From an uncultured Bacteroidota bacterium (GTDB lineage Bacteria > Bacteroidota > Bacteroidia > UKL13-3), in the NCBI GenBank assembly GCA_903907885.1, contig CAIVPY010000090.1, positions 1-9,768 of the forward strand: a stretch of 9,768 nt of DNA, written 5' to 3'. Below the pieces are notes generated by a model. That model had not been told where the DNA came from. It worked only from the letters and a program-made list of their open reading frames with translations, and searched no databases. The translations under genes were made by a program, and so were the position numbers. Below, piece after piece: positions 1 to 7,594 of this stretch (within the stretch, counting starts at the first letter, position 1; each line of letters starts with the position of its first letter).

Positions 1-380
1 CAAATGCTAATGATGTGGCCATTATTATGCAAATGCTATTAAATGGTGGAAGTTATGGTGGAAGACAAATATTCAAATCATCAACGGTTGATTTGTTTAC
101 CAAAAGGCAAATGAAAAAAGGCAATCGAAGAGGTTTAGGATTTGATAAGCCAGAAACTGAAGTAGGCAAAGCCACACCAACATCTGTTTCATGTTCTCCG
201 CAAACATTTGGACACACAGGATTTACAGGAACTTGTACTTGGGCAGATCCTAAAAATAATTTGGTATTTGTATTTCTATCAAATAGAATAAGTCCAAGTG
301 CAGAAAATAAAAAGCTAACAGAGTTAAATGTAAGAACTCGCTTACAAGATGCTATTTATGAAGCGGTGAAAAAGAAATAA
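1..380 (+). CDS. Serine beta-lactamase-family hydrolase, C-terminal part (5' end outside window)
   Basis: The reading frame is open from base 3 and enters from the left edge. The in-frame GTG at 15 is not a credible start, because codons before it (N-A-N-D) continue the family's usual sequence before a conserved MQMLLNGG stretch. The visible 126 or so codons match the C-terminal part of class C beta-lactamase/DD-peptidase-like hydrolases. The HTG at nt 213-221, inside FGHTGFTGT, corresponds to the KTG box lining the active site, and VFVFLSNR forms the following strand. The catalytic SxxK and YxN motifs must lie upstream, so activity cannot be judged. In Bacteroidota, C-termini of this style often belong to large exported proteins that fuse a family 3 glycoside hydrolase (beta-N-acetylglucosaminidase-like) to a beta-lactamase domain. 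That is inference, as only the tail is visible. An alpha/beta hydrolase gene follows 11 bp downstream, suggesting co-transcription. Confidence 0.8.
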   Translation, partial: NANDVAIIMQMLLNGGSYGGRQIFKSSTVDLFTKRQMKKGNRRGLGFDKPETEVGKATPTSVSCSPQTFGHTGFTGTCTWADPKNNLVFVFLSNRISPSAENKKLTELNVRTRLQDAIYEAVKKK

Positions 381-391
381 ATACATCATTG

Positions 392-1033
392 ATGTTAGAA
401 AGTAATATAGAAATAAAGAAGACTGCGCGCTATTTCACTATTGGTAAACGGAGTAAACAAACTAAAGATGTTTGGTTTATAATTCATGGCTATGCTCAAT
501 TGGCAAAAAACATTTTAGAAAAATTTGAAGGCCTTGAAAGCGATGAAATTCTATTTGTTGCACCCGAAGGATTAAATAAATTTTATTCGAGAGGATTTGC
601 TGGAAATCCCGTTGCAAGTTGGATGTCGAGCGAAGACAGATTGAATGAAATAAAAGATTATTGTGCTTTTTTAAATCAGTTATATGTTTCATTTGAATTA
701 GAAAAAAATCCGCAAATAAATATAAACGTATTTGGTTTTTCTCAAGGCGTAACCACTGCATCACGGTGGATAATGAGTAATAATTTTAGATTCAATAAGT
801 TTGTGTTGTATGCTGGCGAAATTGCCAAAGAATATCATCAGTATTTACCAGTTAGGCTTGCTAATATACCCAGTGTGTTTGTAAGAGGAAATGCGGACTC
901 GCTGGTAGCTGAAGAGCGAATTGAAAATCTAATGCGACTTTATATTAATACGAAACATAAGTTAATTAATTTTGATGGAGGGCATGAAGTAACAGCGGAA
1001 ATGGCTGAACTAATTATTTCTGACAAAGACTAA
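392..1033 (+). CDS. Alpha/beta hydrolase, predicted carboxylesterase/phospholipase type
   Basis: This is a protein of 213 residues from the ATG at 392. A TTG at 389 would add one residue, but the ATG is the better start. It has the compact alpha/beta-hydrolase layout of the YpfH/phospholipase-carboxylesterase group. An oxyanion-side HGY follows the first strand (about residues 32-34). The nucleophile elbow is GFSQG, with Ser at about 117. An Asp in RGNAD (about 169) and a His in GGHE (about 198) complete a Ser-Asp-His triad. No signal peptide or membrane segment is visible, so it is probably cytoplasmic, and the substrate cannot be read from the sequence. It lies 11 bp after the beta-lactamase-family gene and probably shares its transcript. 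Its stop codon overlaps by 4 bp the stop of the convergent glycosyltransferase gene. A family assignment is secure; a specific ester or lipid substrate is not. Confidence 0.85.
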   Translation: MLESNIEIKKTARYFTIGKRSKQTKDVWFIIHGYAQLAKNILEKFEGLESDEILFVAPEGLNKFYSRGFAGNPVASWMSSEDRLNEIKDYCAFLNQLYVSFELEKNPQININVFGFSQGVTTASRWIMSNNFRFNKFVLYAGEIAKEYHQYLPVRLANIPSVFVRGNADSLVAEERIENLMRLYINTKHKLINFDGGHEVTAEMAELIISDKD

Positions 1034-1049
1034 GATTGAAAATCTTGTC
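1028..1049. terminator. Inverted repeat across overlapping convergent stop codons
   Basis: AAGATT (1032-1037) and AATCTT (1041-1046) pair perfectly around a GAA loop. GAC (1028-1030) and GTC (1047-1049) extend the stem to 9 bp with one bulged T at 1031. The structure covers the stop codons of both convergent genes. There is no strong T-tract on either side, so if it terminates transcription it is a weak or non-canonical bidirectional terminator. The hairpin is seen in the sequence; its function is inferred. Confidence 0.4.
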
Positions 1050-1998
1050 CATTATGAATTTTCTTATCTCTTACAATTTTATCTACAATAAATAAGGGTC
1101 GTTGTTGAACTTGTTTATAAATTCTTAAAACGTATTCGCCAATTATACCAAGTGAAATTAATTGCACGCCACCAAACATAACAATGGCTGCAATTAATGC
1201 CGTAAATCCAACAGGTACACCATCAAACCAAATTCTTTTAATAAATACAGTTGTTAAATAAAACAATGCTATGATGGTTGATATTACTCCAAGTCTAGTG
1301 ATGAACTTAACAGGTAAATCACTAAAATTAAAAATACCGCTGTATGCTAATTCGAATAGTTTTTTCCAAGAGTAATTACTTTTACCATCATGTCGTGCCG
1401 AACGATTGTATTCTATGCCCGTTTGTTTAAATCCAACCCATGCTCGCATACCCCTTAAATACCTGTTTTGCTCTGGCATGGTATTTAAATAGTCAACAAC
1501 TTTGCGACTTATCAGTGCGAAATCGCCACTATCTGCAGGTAAGTCTATATTAGCAATATTCTTAATTAAACGGTAATAAAACCAATACATTTGTTTTTTT
1601 AAAAAGGATTCTTTCCTGTTTTTTCTAATACCATATACTACATCATATCCTTGGTTAAATTTTTCAAGAAAATTAACAATCATTTCAGGAGGATCCTGTA
1701 AATCGCCATCTAAAATAAATATAGCTTTACTTGCTCTTACATAACGAAAACCTGCTGTTAAGGCAAGCTGATGCCCATGATTACGTGATAAGATTATGCT
1801 ATTAAATCTATCATCACTAATAGCTATGCTACTAATAATATTAGCCGTGTTGTCTTTACTGCCATCATCAATAAGCAATATTTCAGTAGCATAATTTAAT
1901 TTCTGAATAATACTTATAAGAGCATCACATAACTTGGTGATGTTTTTCTCCTCATTGTATAAAGGAACTATAATTGACAATTCAACCTGATTTGGCAT
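1030..1998 (-). CDS. Membrane-anchored GT2 glycosyltransferase, GtrB/ArnC/DPM1-like
   Basis: This is a 322-residue protein with an N-terminal GT-A fold of glycosyltransferase family 2. Visible motifs are SIIVPLYNEE (8-17), DDGSKDNT (44-51) for nucleotide binding, and the metal-binding DGDLQDPPE (97-105), followed by QNRYLRGMRAW (177-187). Two hydrophobic segments near 231-256 and 263-287 form the C-terminal hairpin typical of bactoprenol glucosyltransferase GtrB and undecaprenyl-phosphate transferases such as ArnC. Length and architecture match that group. The predicted role is to transfer a sugar from a nucleotide donor to undecaprenyl phosphate at the cytoplasmic face; the sugar cannot be determined. 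It is transcribed divergently from a second GT2 gene and a GT39-like gene, which could use its product. The ATG at 1998 is the first start, placed directly before the GT2 strand. No convincing promoter was found; the 110 bp upstream is very AT-rich. Confidence 0.9.
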   Translation of the reverse strand: MPNQVELSIIVPLYNEEKNITKLCDALISIIQKLNYATEILLIDDGSKDNTANIISSIAISDDRFNSIILSRNHGHQLALTAGFRYVRASKAIFILDGDLQDPPEMIVNFLEKFNQGYDVVYGIRKNRKESFLKKQMYWFYYRLIKNIANIDLPADSGDFALISRKVVDYLNTMPEQNRYLRGMRAWVGFKQTGIEYNRSARHDGKSNYSWKKLFELAYSGIFNFSDLPVKFITRLGVISTIIALFYLTTVFIKRIWFDGVPVGFTALIAAIVMFGGVQLISLGIIGEYVLRIYKQVQQRPLFIVDKIVRDKKIHNGQDFQS

Positions 1999-2061
1999 GT
2001 GGCAAAATAGTAAAAAATAAAATATATATTATATGCCATTTTTCTATAATGAAGCTCAAGC

Positions 2062-2091
2062 TTTGAATTAAATCAACATTTTATAACTTCG
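2062..2091 (+). promoter_or_regulatory. Bacteroidota-type promoter for the DPM1-like/GT39 operon
   Basis: TTTG (2062-2065) is followed after 18 bases by TAACTTCG (2084-2091), a one-mismatch version of the TAnnTTTG -7 element. The element ends 17 bp before the ATG at 2109, a plausible short leader. No Shine-Dalgarno sequence is present between it and the start, as is usual in this phylum. The match is by eye only. Confidence 0.5.
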
Positions 2092-2108
2092 CAATCAAAA
2101 TAAATTCT

Positions 2109-2825
2109 ATGTCCAACAAACTTAGTATTGTAATTCCAGCATATAACGAGGCAAAAACTATTCATTTAATATTAAAAAAAATTGATGAAGTTAATCTTAT
2201 TGATAACTTTTCAAAAGAAATTATAATTGTAAATGATTGCTCTAAAGACAATACAGAATCGGTAGTATTACAATTGAAAGCTGAAAGGTTTTCAAGCATT
2301 AAGTATGTTGCTCATTCTGTGAACAAAGGCAAAGGGGCTGCCATACAGACAGGAATACAAGAAGCTACAGGGAATATTATTATCATACAAGATGCCGATT
2401 TAGAATATGACCCCAATGAGTATAACTTATTATTAAAACCTATAGTGGATGGTTTTGCAGATATTGTTTATGGTTCTAGATTTATGGGAGGTAATCCACA
2501 TAGAATTTTGTTTTTTTGGCACTCAATAGGAAACAAATTCTTAACTACATTGTCTAACATGTTTACTAATCTAAATTTAACCGATATGGAAACTTGTTAT
2601 AAAATGTTTAAAGCTGACATTGTTAAATCAATTTCACTTAAAGAAAACAGGTTCGGATTTGAGCCAGAGGTTACTGCTAAAATTTCTCGCATACCATTAG
2701 TTAGAATTTATGAAGTAGGGATTTCGTATTATGGAAGAACCTATGCAGAAGGTAAAAAAATCGGAGCAAAAGATGGTTTTAGGGCTATTTACTGCATTTT
2801 GAAATATGGCTTACTAAAATTATAA
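2109..2825 (+). CDS. Soluble GT2 glycosyltransferase, dolichyl-phosphate mannosyltransferase (DPM1)-like
   Basis: This 238-residue protein has a single GT-A domain and no C-terminal membrane hairpin, unlike the divergent neighbour. Motifs visible are SIVIPAYNEA (6-15), VNDCSKDNT (41-49), the DAD metal-binding triad (95-97) and the DPM1-like tail motifs DMETCYKMF (159-167), RFGFEPE (181-187) and GRTYAEGKKIG (209-219). These tail motifs are characteristic of bacterial DPM1-type enzymes that make polyprenyl-phosphate hexoses. The usual DDGS is NDCS here, a substitution common in the subfamily. It probably acts at the inner face of the cytoplasmic membrane. The stop is 12 bp before the next gene, a GT39/PMT-like membrane protein that is the expected consumer of a lipid-linked sugar, so the two form a likely operon. 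The sugar and the final acceptor are unknown. Confidence 0.9.
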   Translation: MSNKLSIVIPAYNEAKTIHLILKKIDEVNLIDNFSKEIIIVNDCSKDNTESVVLQLKAERFSSIKYVAHSVNKGKGAAIQTGIQEATGNIIIIQDADLEYDPNEYNLLLKPIVDGFADIVYGSRFMGGNPHRILFFWHSIGNKFLTTLSNMFTNLNLTDMETCYKMFKADIVKSISLKENRFGFEPEVTAKISRIPLVRIYEVGISYYGRTYAEGKKIGAKDGFRAIYCILKYGLLKL

Positions 2826-2837
2826 ATATTAAATAGC

Positions 2838-4259
2838 ATGACGAAGGTTTTTCCTATTAAACAAAACTATACATGGTTGCTACTATTTGTAATAATAGGT
2901 TTTGTAATAATAAAATGGGAAGCATTATTTCTGCCTTTTTATTGGGATGAAGCATGGGTGTATCTTCCAGCTATTCGAACCATGGCCTTGTCTGGACCTA
3001 GTATTATGCCTGCAAGTATTCATCCTGATTTATACACAGGGCATCCTTTGCTTTTTTATTTTCTTGCCTCATTATGGATTAAAACTTGGGGGTATAGTCT
3101 TTTTGCAGCGCATATATTTCCCTTATTAATTTCAATTACGCTTTTAATTAGCATATATTATATTAGCTATGATTGGGCTAACAATTATTTCACAGCTTTT
3201 ATTGCTACTTTATTAGTGGCTATACAACCTATTTTTTTAGCTCAAAGCACATTTTTATTAATTGAAGTATGGCTTGCTTTGCTTTTTGTATGGGCGTTTT
3301 ATTTTTATTTTAAAGAAAAGTGGGTATCGTTTTCAATAACCCTAGTCTTAGCATTATGGAGTAAAGAAAGTGCCTATTGCCTTGTTCCTGCGTTTATTAT
3401 GATTTCTGCAACACAGCTAATATTTAAAACCATTAATAGAAGAAATTTTATTCATTTATCAATAAGGGTAATTCTAGTTTTTATTGTTGGTTTTAGTTTT
3501 TTTATTATCCAAAAATATAAACTTGGTTGGTTGTTTTTTCCTAGACATGCAAATTGGATAACATTTGAAGATTTTGGAGACAAAATGAGTAGTTCGTTTA
3601 TGGTTTTGTTTATTTCACAAGGCCGAAATGCCATATATATATTAACTACAGTAATTGTTTTAGTGAGCTTTATTGTACTAAAAAATAAACGTTTAAAAAA
3701 ACAAGTTATCTTACTAATTTCATTTCTGATAATAAGCATCGGATTCATGCTATTTGCATCCATAAATTTCTTTTCTCCTAGGTACTTATTTGCAGTTATT
3801 CCACTGTTAATGATAGGAGTTTCATTTCTAATATGTAGCATTAACAATTCATATTATTCTACTGCAATAATTATTGTTATAACCATTATTGGTTATGTAA
3901 ATATCAATAGAAGTATTGAGGGCTTGAAATTTGGTGATGTTGAACTTAGTTACACTAGGTTACTAAAAGCACAGGTGCAGTTTTGTAATGAATTGGAAAC
4001 TAATAAACTAAACGGCAATATGTATGCTCCCTTTTTGATGTATGTAAACCTAAGTAATAAATATGCAGGTTTTGTTAATAATGAATTAACCAATCTTAAT
4101 CAATATGTGCTTGATACATCCAACGTGTATTATATCAAAGTATCAAACGAAAATTGCAACGAATTAGATAGTTTGATTTCAAATAATTACATCTCACTTG
4201 ATAAAAGTTTTGTTGATAAACAAGCTAAAATCGAATTATATAAACGTAATCCATTTTAG
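2838..4259 (+). CDS. Multi-spanning GT39/PMT-like membrane glycosyltransferase
   Basis: This 473-residue protein has roughly ten or more hydrophobic segments between residues 10 and 355 and a soluble C-terminal part (about 356-473). It resembles the PMT_2/ArnT group of GT-C enzymes, which take sugar from a polyprenyl-phosphate donor and act on the periplasmic side. After the first membrane segment lies YWDEAW, whose Asp37-Glu38 fits the catalytic acidic pair of the first periplasmic loop. HPLLFYFLASLW (69-80) matches the family's conserved HP-containing stretch. KES (176-178) and SPRYLFAVIP (313-322) fit the later conserved loop and the RY-containing membrane segment. The 12 bp gap to the DPM1-like gene suggests translational coupling and a donor-supply relationship. 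The acceptor could be a lipid, polysaccharide or protein; nothing here decides. It is strongly AT-rich, as expected from its Phe/Ile/Leu content, so base composition is not evidence of transfer. Confidence 0.85.
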   Translation: MTKVFPIKQNYTWLLLFVIIGFVIIKWEALFLPFYWDEAWVYLPAIRTMALSGPSIMPASIHPDLYTGHPLLFYFLASLWIKTWGYSLFAAHIFPLLISITLLISIYYISYDWANNYFTAFIATLLVAIQPIFLAQSTFLLIEVWLALLFVWAFYFYFKEKWVSFSITLVLALWSKESAYCLVPAFIMISATQLIFKTINRRNFIHLSIRVILVFIVGFSFFIIQKYKLGWLFFPRHANWITFEDFGDKMSSSFMVLFISQGRNAIYILTTVIVLVSFIVLKNKRLKKQVILLISFLIISIGFMLFASINFFSPRYLFAVIPLLMIGVSFLICSINNSYYSTAIIIVITIIGYVNINRSIEGLKFGDVELSYTRLLKAQVQFCNELETNKLNGNMYAPFLMYVNLSNKYAGFVNNELTNLNQYVLDTSNVYYIKVSNENCNELDSLISNNYISLDKSFVDKQAKIELYKRNPF

Positions 4260-4263
4260 TTTC

Positions 4264-4296
4264 TTTACAAGTACACTTATAAATCCTTTTACAAGT
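4264..4296 (+). repeat. Short direct repeat TTTACAAGT x2 in intergenic region
   Basis: TTTACAAGT occurs at 4264-4272 and 4288-4296, start-to-start spacing 24 bp, just after the stop of the GT39-like gene. It could be a paired protein-binding site or chance in AT-rich sequence. The rest of the 163 bp gap (4260-4422) holds an all-A/T inverted repeat (4327-4343), the promoter at 4384 and no ORF worth calling. Confidence 0.2.
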
Positions 4297-4383
4297 CTTT
4301 TGAACATATAATAGTAGGCAACATGATTTTTAATTGTTAAAAAAAATCTGATGTTTATTTCTTTTTAGTAGTGCCTCATTCAT

Positions 4384-4391
4384 TACTTTCG
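4384..4391 (+). promoter_or_regulatory. -7 element of promoter for CoA-transferase gene
   Basis: TACTTTCG (4384-4391), followed by CACCC, fits the TAnnTTTG -7 element with one mismatch. It ends 31 bp before the ATG at 4423. The -33 region about 18-20 bp upstream is T-rich (TTTTTAG, 4362-4368) but lacks a clean TTG. It indicates that the gene is transcribed separately from the glycosyltransferase operon. Confidence 0.45.
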
Positions 4392-4422
4392 CACCCAGTT
4401 TTTAAATCGAATTATTTTCAAT

Positions 4423-5697
4423 ATGACGCATTATGTGAGTGCCGAGGAGGCCGTATCTTTAATAAAATCAAACAGTAGAGTATTTATTCATGGAAGCGCA
4501 GCAACACCAGTTTTTCTAACAAATAAGCTTTTAGAAAGATATAAAGATTTAAGTCAAGTAGAACTTGTAAGTATTAGCACTTTAGGTGATATTGATTTTG
4601 GCAATAAAAAATATAAAGACAGTTTCATTATTAATTCTCTCTTTGTTTCGGCCAACACCCGTTCTGCTGTAAATGGAAATCAAGGTGGTTATTTGCCAGT
4701 ATTTTTAAGTGAAATTCCGAGGCTGTTTCGTGAAAATTATTTACCGCTTGATGTGGCAATTATTCACGTATCTCCGCCAGATATACACGGATTTTGTTCT
4801 TTAGGTACTTCGGTTGATATAGCTAGAGCAGCTGTTGATGTTGCAAAAATTATTGTAGCACAAGTGAACCCCAATATGCCAAGGGTGCATGGTGGAGGAT
4901 TTATTCATGTTAGCAAAATAAATAAAATGGTATGGGTTGAAGACCAGTTACCTGAAGTAAATTATAGTAGCGATATTACACCTGAAGCCGAAAAAATTGG
5001 AGAAATCATAGCATCCATGGTGGATGATGGAGCTACTATGCAATTGGGTATTGGCACTATTCCAGATTTAGTTTTACGCAATCTCACAAACCATAAAAAT
5101 TTAGGACTTCACACCGAAATGTTTTCAGATGGTGCTTTGCCATTAATTGAAAGTGGAGTTATAAACAATAGCATGAAAAAGATTAGGAGGGGTAGAATTG
5201 TAACAGGATTTTTGATAGGTACAAAAAAATTATACGATTTTGTTAATGACAACCCAATGGTTAATGCTTTAGACATTTCTTATGTTAATGATACGAGTAT
5301 TATAAGGCAAAATCCCAAAGCCACTTCAATTAACAGTGCTATAGAAATTGATTTAACAGGTCAGGTGTGCGCTGATTCAATTGGTATGTATCAATATTCA
5401 GGTATTGGAGGCCAGATGGATTTTATAAGAGGGGCATCCTTATCGCCTAAAGGCAAACCCATCATAGCTTTACCATCAATGACCGCTAAAGGTATTTCTC
5501 GTATTGTTCCTAACCTGAAACCAGGAGCAGGTGTAGTAACCACCAGAGGGCATATTCATTGGGTAGTAACTGAGTTTGGTGCCGTAAATTTGTATGGAAA
5601 AAACTTGGAGCAAAGAGCGGCTGAATTAATAAAACTTGCTCACCCAAGCCATAGAGAAGAATTAGAAAAAGCTTTTCATAAAAGATTTAAATCTTAG
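4423..5697 (+). CDS. Acetyl-CoA hydrolase/CoA-transferase family protein (4-hydroxybutyrate CoA-transferase-like)
   Basis: This is a complete 424-residue protein, the usual length for the acetyl-CoA hydrolase/transferase family, which includes 4-hydroxybutyrate, acetate and succinate CoA-transferases. These move CoA between acyl groups through a covalent glutamyl-CoA intermediate. The candidate catalytic residue is Glu232 in the conserved LHTEMFSDG stretch (229-237). The later CoA-binding loop appears as YSGIGGQMDF (325-334), and MQLGIGTIP (206-214) forms a glycine-rich turn before the catalytic strand. It is cytoplasmic, with no signal peptide. The exact acyl donor and acceptor cannot be read from motifs; roles in acetate/succinate or butyrate-type fermentation, or in acetyl-CoA recycling, are all possible. 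It has its own predicted promoter and converges with the ABC exporter gene, with only 3 bp between the stops. No dedicated pathway partners are visible nearby. Confidence 0.9.
   Translation: MTHYVSAEEAVSLIKSNSRVFIHGSAATPVFLTNKLLERYKDLSQVELVSISTLGDIDFGNKKYKDSFIINSLFVSANTRSAVNGNQGGYLPVFLSEIPRLFRENYLPLDVAIIHVSPPDIHGFCSLGTSVDIARAAVDVAKIIVAQVNPNMPRVHGGGFIHVSKINKMVWVEDQLPEVNYSSDITPEAEKIGEIIASMVDDGATMQLGIGTIPDLVLRNLTNHKNLGLHTEMFSDGALPLIESGVINNSMKKIRRGRIVTGFLIGTKKLYDFVNDNPMVNALDISYVNDTSIIRQNPKATSINSAIEIDLTGQVCADSIGMYQYSGIGGQMDFIRGASLSPKGKPIIALPSMTAKGISRIVPNLKPGAGVVTTRGHIHWVVTEFGAVNLYGKNLEQRAAELIKLAHPSHREELEKAFHKRFKS
5672..5695. terminator. Overlapping inverted repeats at convergent gene ends
   Basis: A perfect 14 bp palindrome, AAGATTTAAATCTT (5682-5695), reaches the first base of the TAG stop of the CoA-transferase gene. 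It overlaps a second hairpin, CTTTT-CAT-AAAAG (5672-5684). The opposing gene's stop lies at 5701-5703. No clear T-run follows, so a termination role is inferred from position only. The core resembles the repeat at 1032-1046. Confidence 0.35.
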
Positions 5698-5700
5698 TAT

Positions 5701-7524
5701 TTACTCAGCCAATTGCTGCATTTTATTAAGCTCTTTATACATGCCTTCTTGGTTGATTAACTCATTGTGGGTGCCTTGTTGAACAATTCTACCTTTATCC
5801 AACACCACAATTAAATCAGCATTTTGAATGGTACTTAGGCGATGTGCAATTACAATGGTAGTTCGATTTCTCATCACATTGGCCAAAGCCTCTTGAACCA
5901 CGCGTTCACTACCTGTATCAAGAGCTGATGTAGCTTCATCCAAGATTAAAATATCAGGGTTGGTATTAACAGCACGCGCAATACTTATTCTTTGTCTTTG
6001 TCCACCGCTTAGTTTATTACCACTGTCGCCAATATTGGTTTGGTAGCCATTGTCAGTATCAATAATAAACTGATGAGCATTCGCTGTTTTAGCTGCCAAT
6101 TCTATTTGCTCTTGCCCTACATTCAATTTACCAAATGCTATGTTATTATAAATGGTGTCGTTAAACAAAATAGATTCTTGCGTTACTATTCCCATCAAAG
6201 ATCTAAGCTCAAGTATTTTGTATTCTTTGATGTTAATTCCATCTATTAAAACTTCCCCTTCCGAAGGATCGTAGAAACGAGGCACTAAATCGCTCAAGGT
6301 AGATTTACCGCTACCCGAAGGACCAACCAATGCAATGGTTTTTCCTTTTTCGATAATTAAATTGATGTTTTTTAAAACATGCTCATCAGCATATTTAAAA
6401 CTTACGTTTCTAAATTCGATGTTCTTATTAAAATGTTGGATAGAAATAGGGTTTTCAACATGGGTAATTACCTCTTCACTTTGAAGCACTTCTTCAATTC
6501 GGTTAAGAGAAGCCCTTCCTTTTTGCATAGCACTATAAGCTGATGAAAAAGCTTTTGATGGAGATAATAGTTGCGAAAATATTCCTATATATCCAATAAA
6601 TATTTCAGCATCAATATTTGAATTCCCATTGATTACCATCTTGCCACCAATCCATAAAATTAGGGCTAACATGCCTACACTTATTGTTTCGCTTATGGGC
6701 GAAGCACCATCTCCAGTGCGGTTAGAAGCTATGTTAATTCTTGTATATTGCTCATTATATTTTTTAAAACGAGCCATAAAAAACTCCTGAGAATTGAATG
6801 CTTTGATAATGCGAACACCCATTAATGTTTCTTCAAAAAGTGAAACCAATTCGCCAAATTTACTTTGACCTCTTTGCGATAATTTCTTTAATATTCTACC
6901 AACTCTTCCTAAAAATAAGGCTGATAGTGGCAGTGTTAAAAACACTATTAATGTTAAAACTGGACTCATCCAAATCAGCATGGCCAAATAAAAAACAATG
7001 GTTAAGGGCTCTTTAAACAAAGCTTCAAGCGAACTCATAATAGCTACTTCCACTTGCATTACATCACTTGTCATGCGGCTAATTAAATCGCCTTTTTTTT
7101 CTTCGCTAAAATAGGATAAAGGTAAGATGATAATATGCTGATAAAGCTTTTCTCTTAAATCGCTTACCACATAATTACGCAATGGTACCATGAAATATAG
7201 TGCCAAATATCTGAACAGATTTTTCAGCAAAATCATTAACACTACTAAACCACAAACATATAGTAATGCGGTTTCGGCACCTTTTGTTTGTATTACTCCT
7301 GATATGTAGTATGAAAAATAATTCTTAACCGAATCGAAGCTAAGTGTAAGTTCTGGTTTAATATAAAGAAGTTTGGTTTTATCAAACAGTAATCCTAAAA
7401 AAGGAATAATTAGAGTGATAGAAAACAAACCAAATATGATAGAAAAAATATTACATAAAATATTTAAAGCTGCAAGAGATTTATAGGGCTTTGCATATTT
7501 TAGAAATTGAATGTATCCTTTCAT
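5701..7524 (-). CDS. ABC exporter, MsbA/multidrug type (fused membrane and ATPase domains)
   Basis: This 607-residue half-transporter has an N-terminal six-helix membrane domain (about 15-330) and a C-terminal ATPase domain (about 368-600). The ATPase is intact: Walker A GPSGSGKST (401-409), Q-loop Gln449, signature LSGGQ (505-509), Walker B ILILDE (525-530) with catalytic Glu530, D-loop SALD (533-536) and H-loop His561. It should work as a homodimer exporting a hydrophobic substrate. MsbA-like lipid A or lipid flipping is the common annotation for Bacteroidota proteins of this shape, but drug or peptide export is equally compatible. The ATG at 7524 starts directly at the first amphipathic segment. 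It is on the same strand as the pseudouridine synthase, 70 bp downstream of it, with a possible promoter of its own in the gap, so it may be read both alone and with that gene. Confidence 0.92.
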   Translation of the reverse strand: MKGYIQFLKYAKPYKSLAALNILCNIFSIIFGLFSITLIIPFLGLLFDKTKLLYIKPELTLSFDSVKNYFSYYISGVIQTKGAETALLYVCGLVVLMILLKNLFRYLALYFMVPLRNYVVSDLREKLYQHIIILPLSYFSEEKKGDLISRMTSDVMQVEVAIMSSLEALFKEPLTIVFYLAMLIWMSPVLTLIVFLTLPLSALFLGRVGRILKKLSQRGQSKFGELVSLFEETLMGVRIIKAFNSQEFFMARFKKYNEQYTRINIASNRTGDGASPISETISVGMLALILWIGGKMVINGNSNIDAEIFIGYIGIFSQLLSPSKAFSSAYSAMQKGRASLNRIEEVLQSEEVITHVENPISIQHFNKNIEFRNVSFKYADEHVLKNINLIIEKGKTIALVGPSGSGKSTLSDLVPRFYDPSEGEVLIDGINIKEYKILELRSLMGIVTQESILFNDTIYNNIAFGKLNVGQEQIELAAKTANAHQFIIDTDNGYQTNIGDSGNKLSGGQRQRISIARAVNTNPDILILDEATSALDTGSERVVQEALANVMRNRTTIVIAHRLSTIQNADLIVVLDKGRIVQQGTHNELINQEGMYKELNKMQQLAE

Positions 7525-7544
7525 TACTGCGCTATCTTAAGCTA

Positions 7545-7552
7545 CGAATATA
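7545..7552 (-). promoter_or_regulatory. Candidate -7 element for the ABC exporter gene
   Basis: On the minus strand this reads TATATTCG, a one-mismatch form of TAnnTTTG, ending 20 bp before the ATG at 7524. The nearest TTG upstream is 25 bases away (7578-7580), longer than the usual spacing, so the -33 half is weak. Confidence 0.35.
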
Positions 7553-7594
7553 AAAATTATGATGGTATGTTAAGAAACAATGCTTGTACTATTA

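Noticed and set aside
1..38. Direct repeat CAAATGCTA at 1-9 and 30-38
   Set aside because: It is within coding sequence, encodes different frames of a conserved stretch, and is too short to suggest an attachment site or duplication.
2003..2009. TATTTTG on the minus strand as a -7 element for the membrane-anchored GT2 gene
   Set aside because: It is one base short of the consensus, lies only 4 bp from the ATG and has no TTG at the proper upstream spacing.
3452..3847. Open frame of 131 codons on the minus strand inside the GT39-like gene
   Set aside because: It lies opposite an intact, motif-bearing membrane protein and has no recognisable domain or own promoter.
4327..4343. Inverted repeat TTTTTAA-TTG-TTAAAAA as terminator for the GT operon
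   Set aside because: The stem is entirely A/T, sits about 70 bp after the stop and is followed by A rather than T residues on the transcribed strand. It is likely chance in an AT-rich gap.
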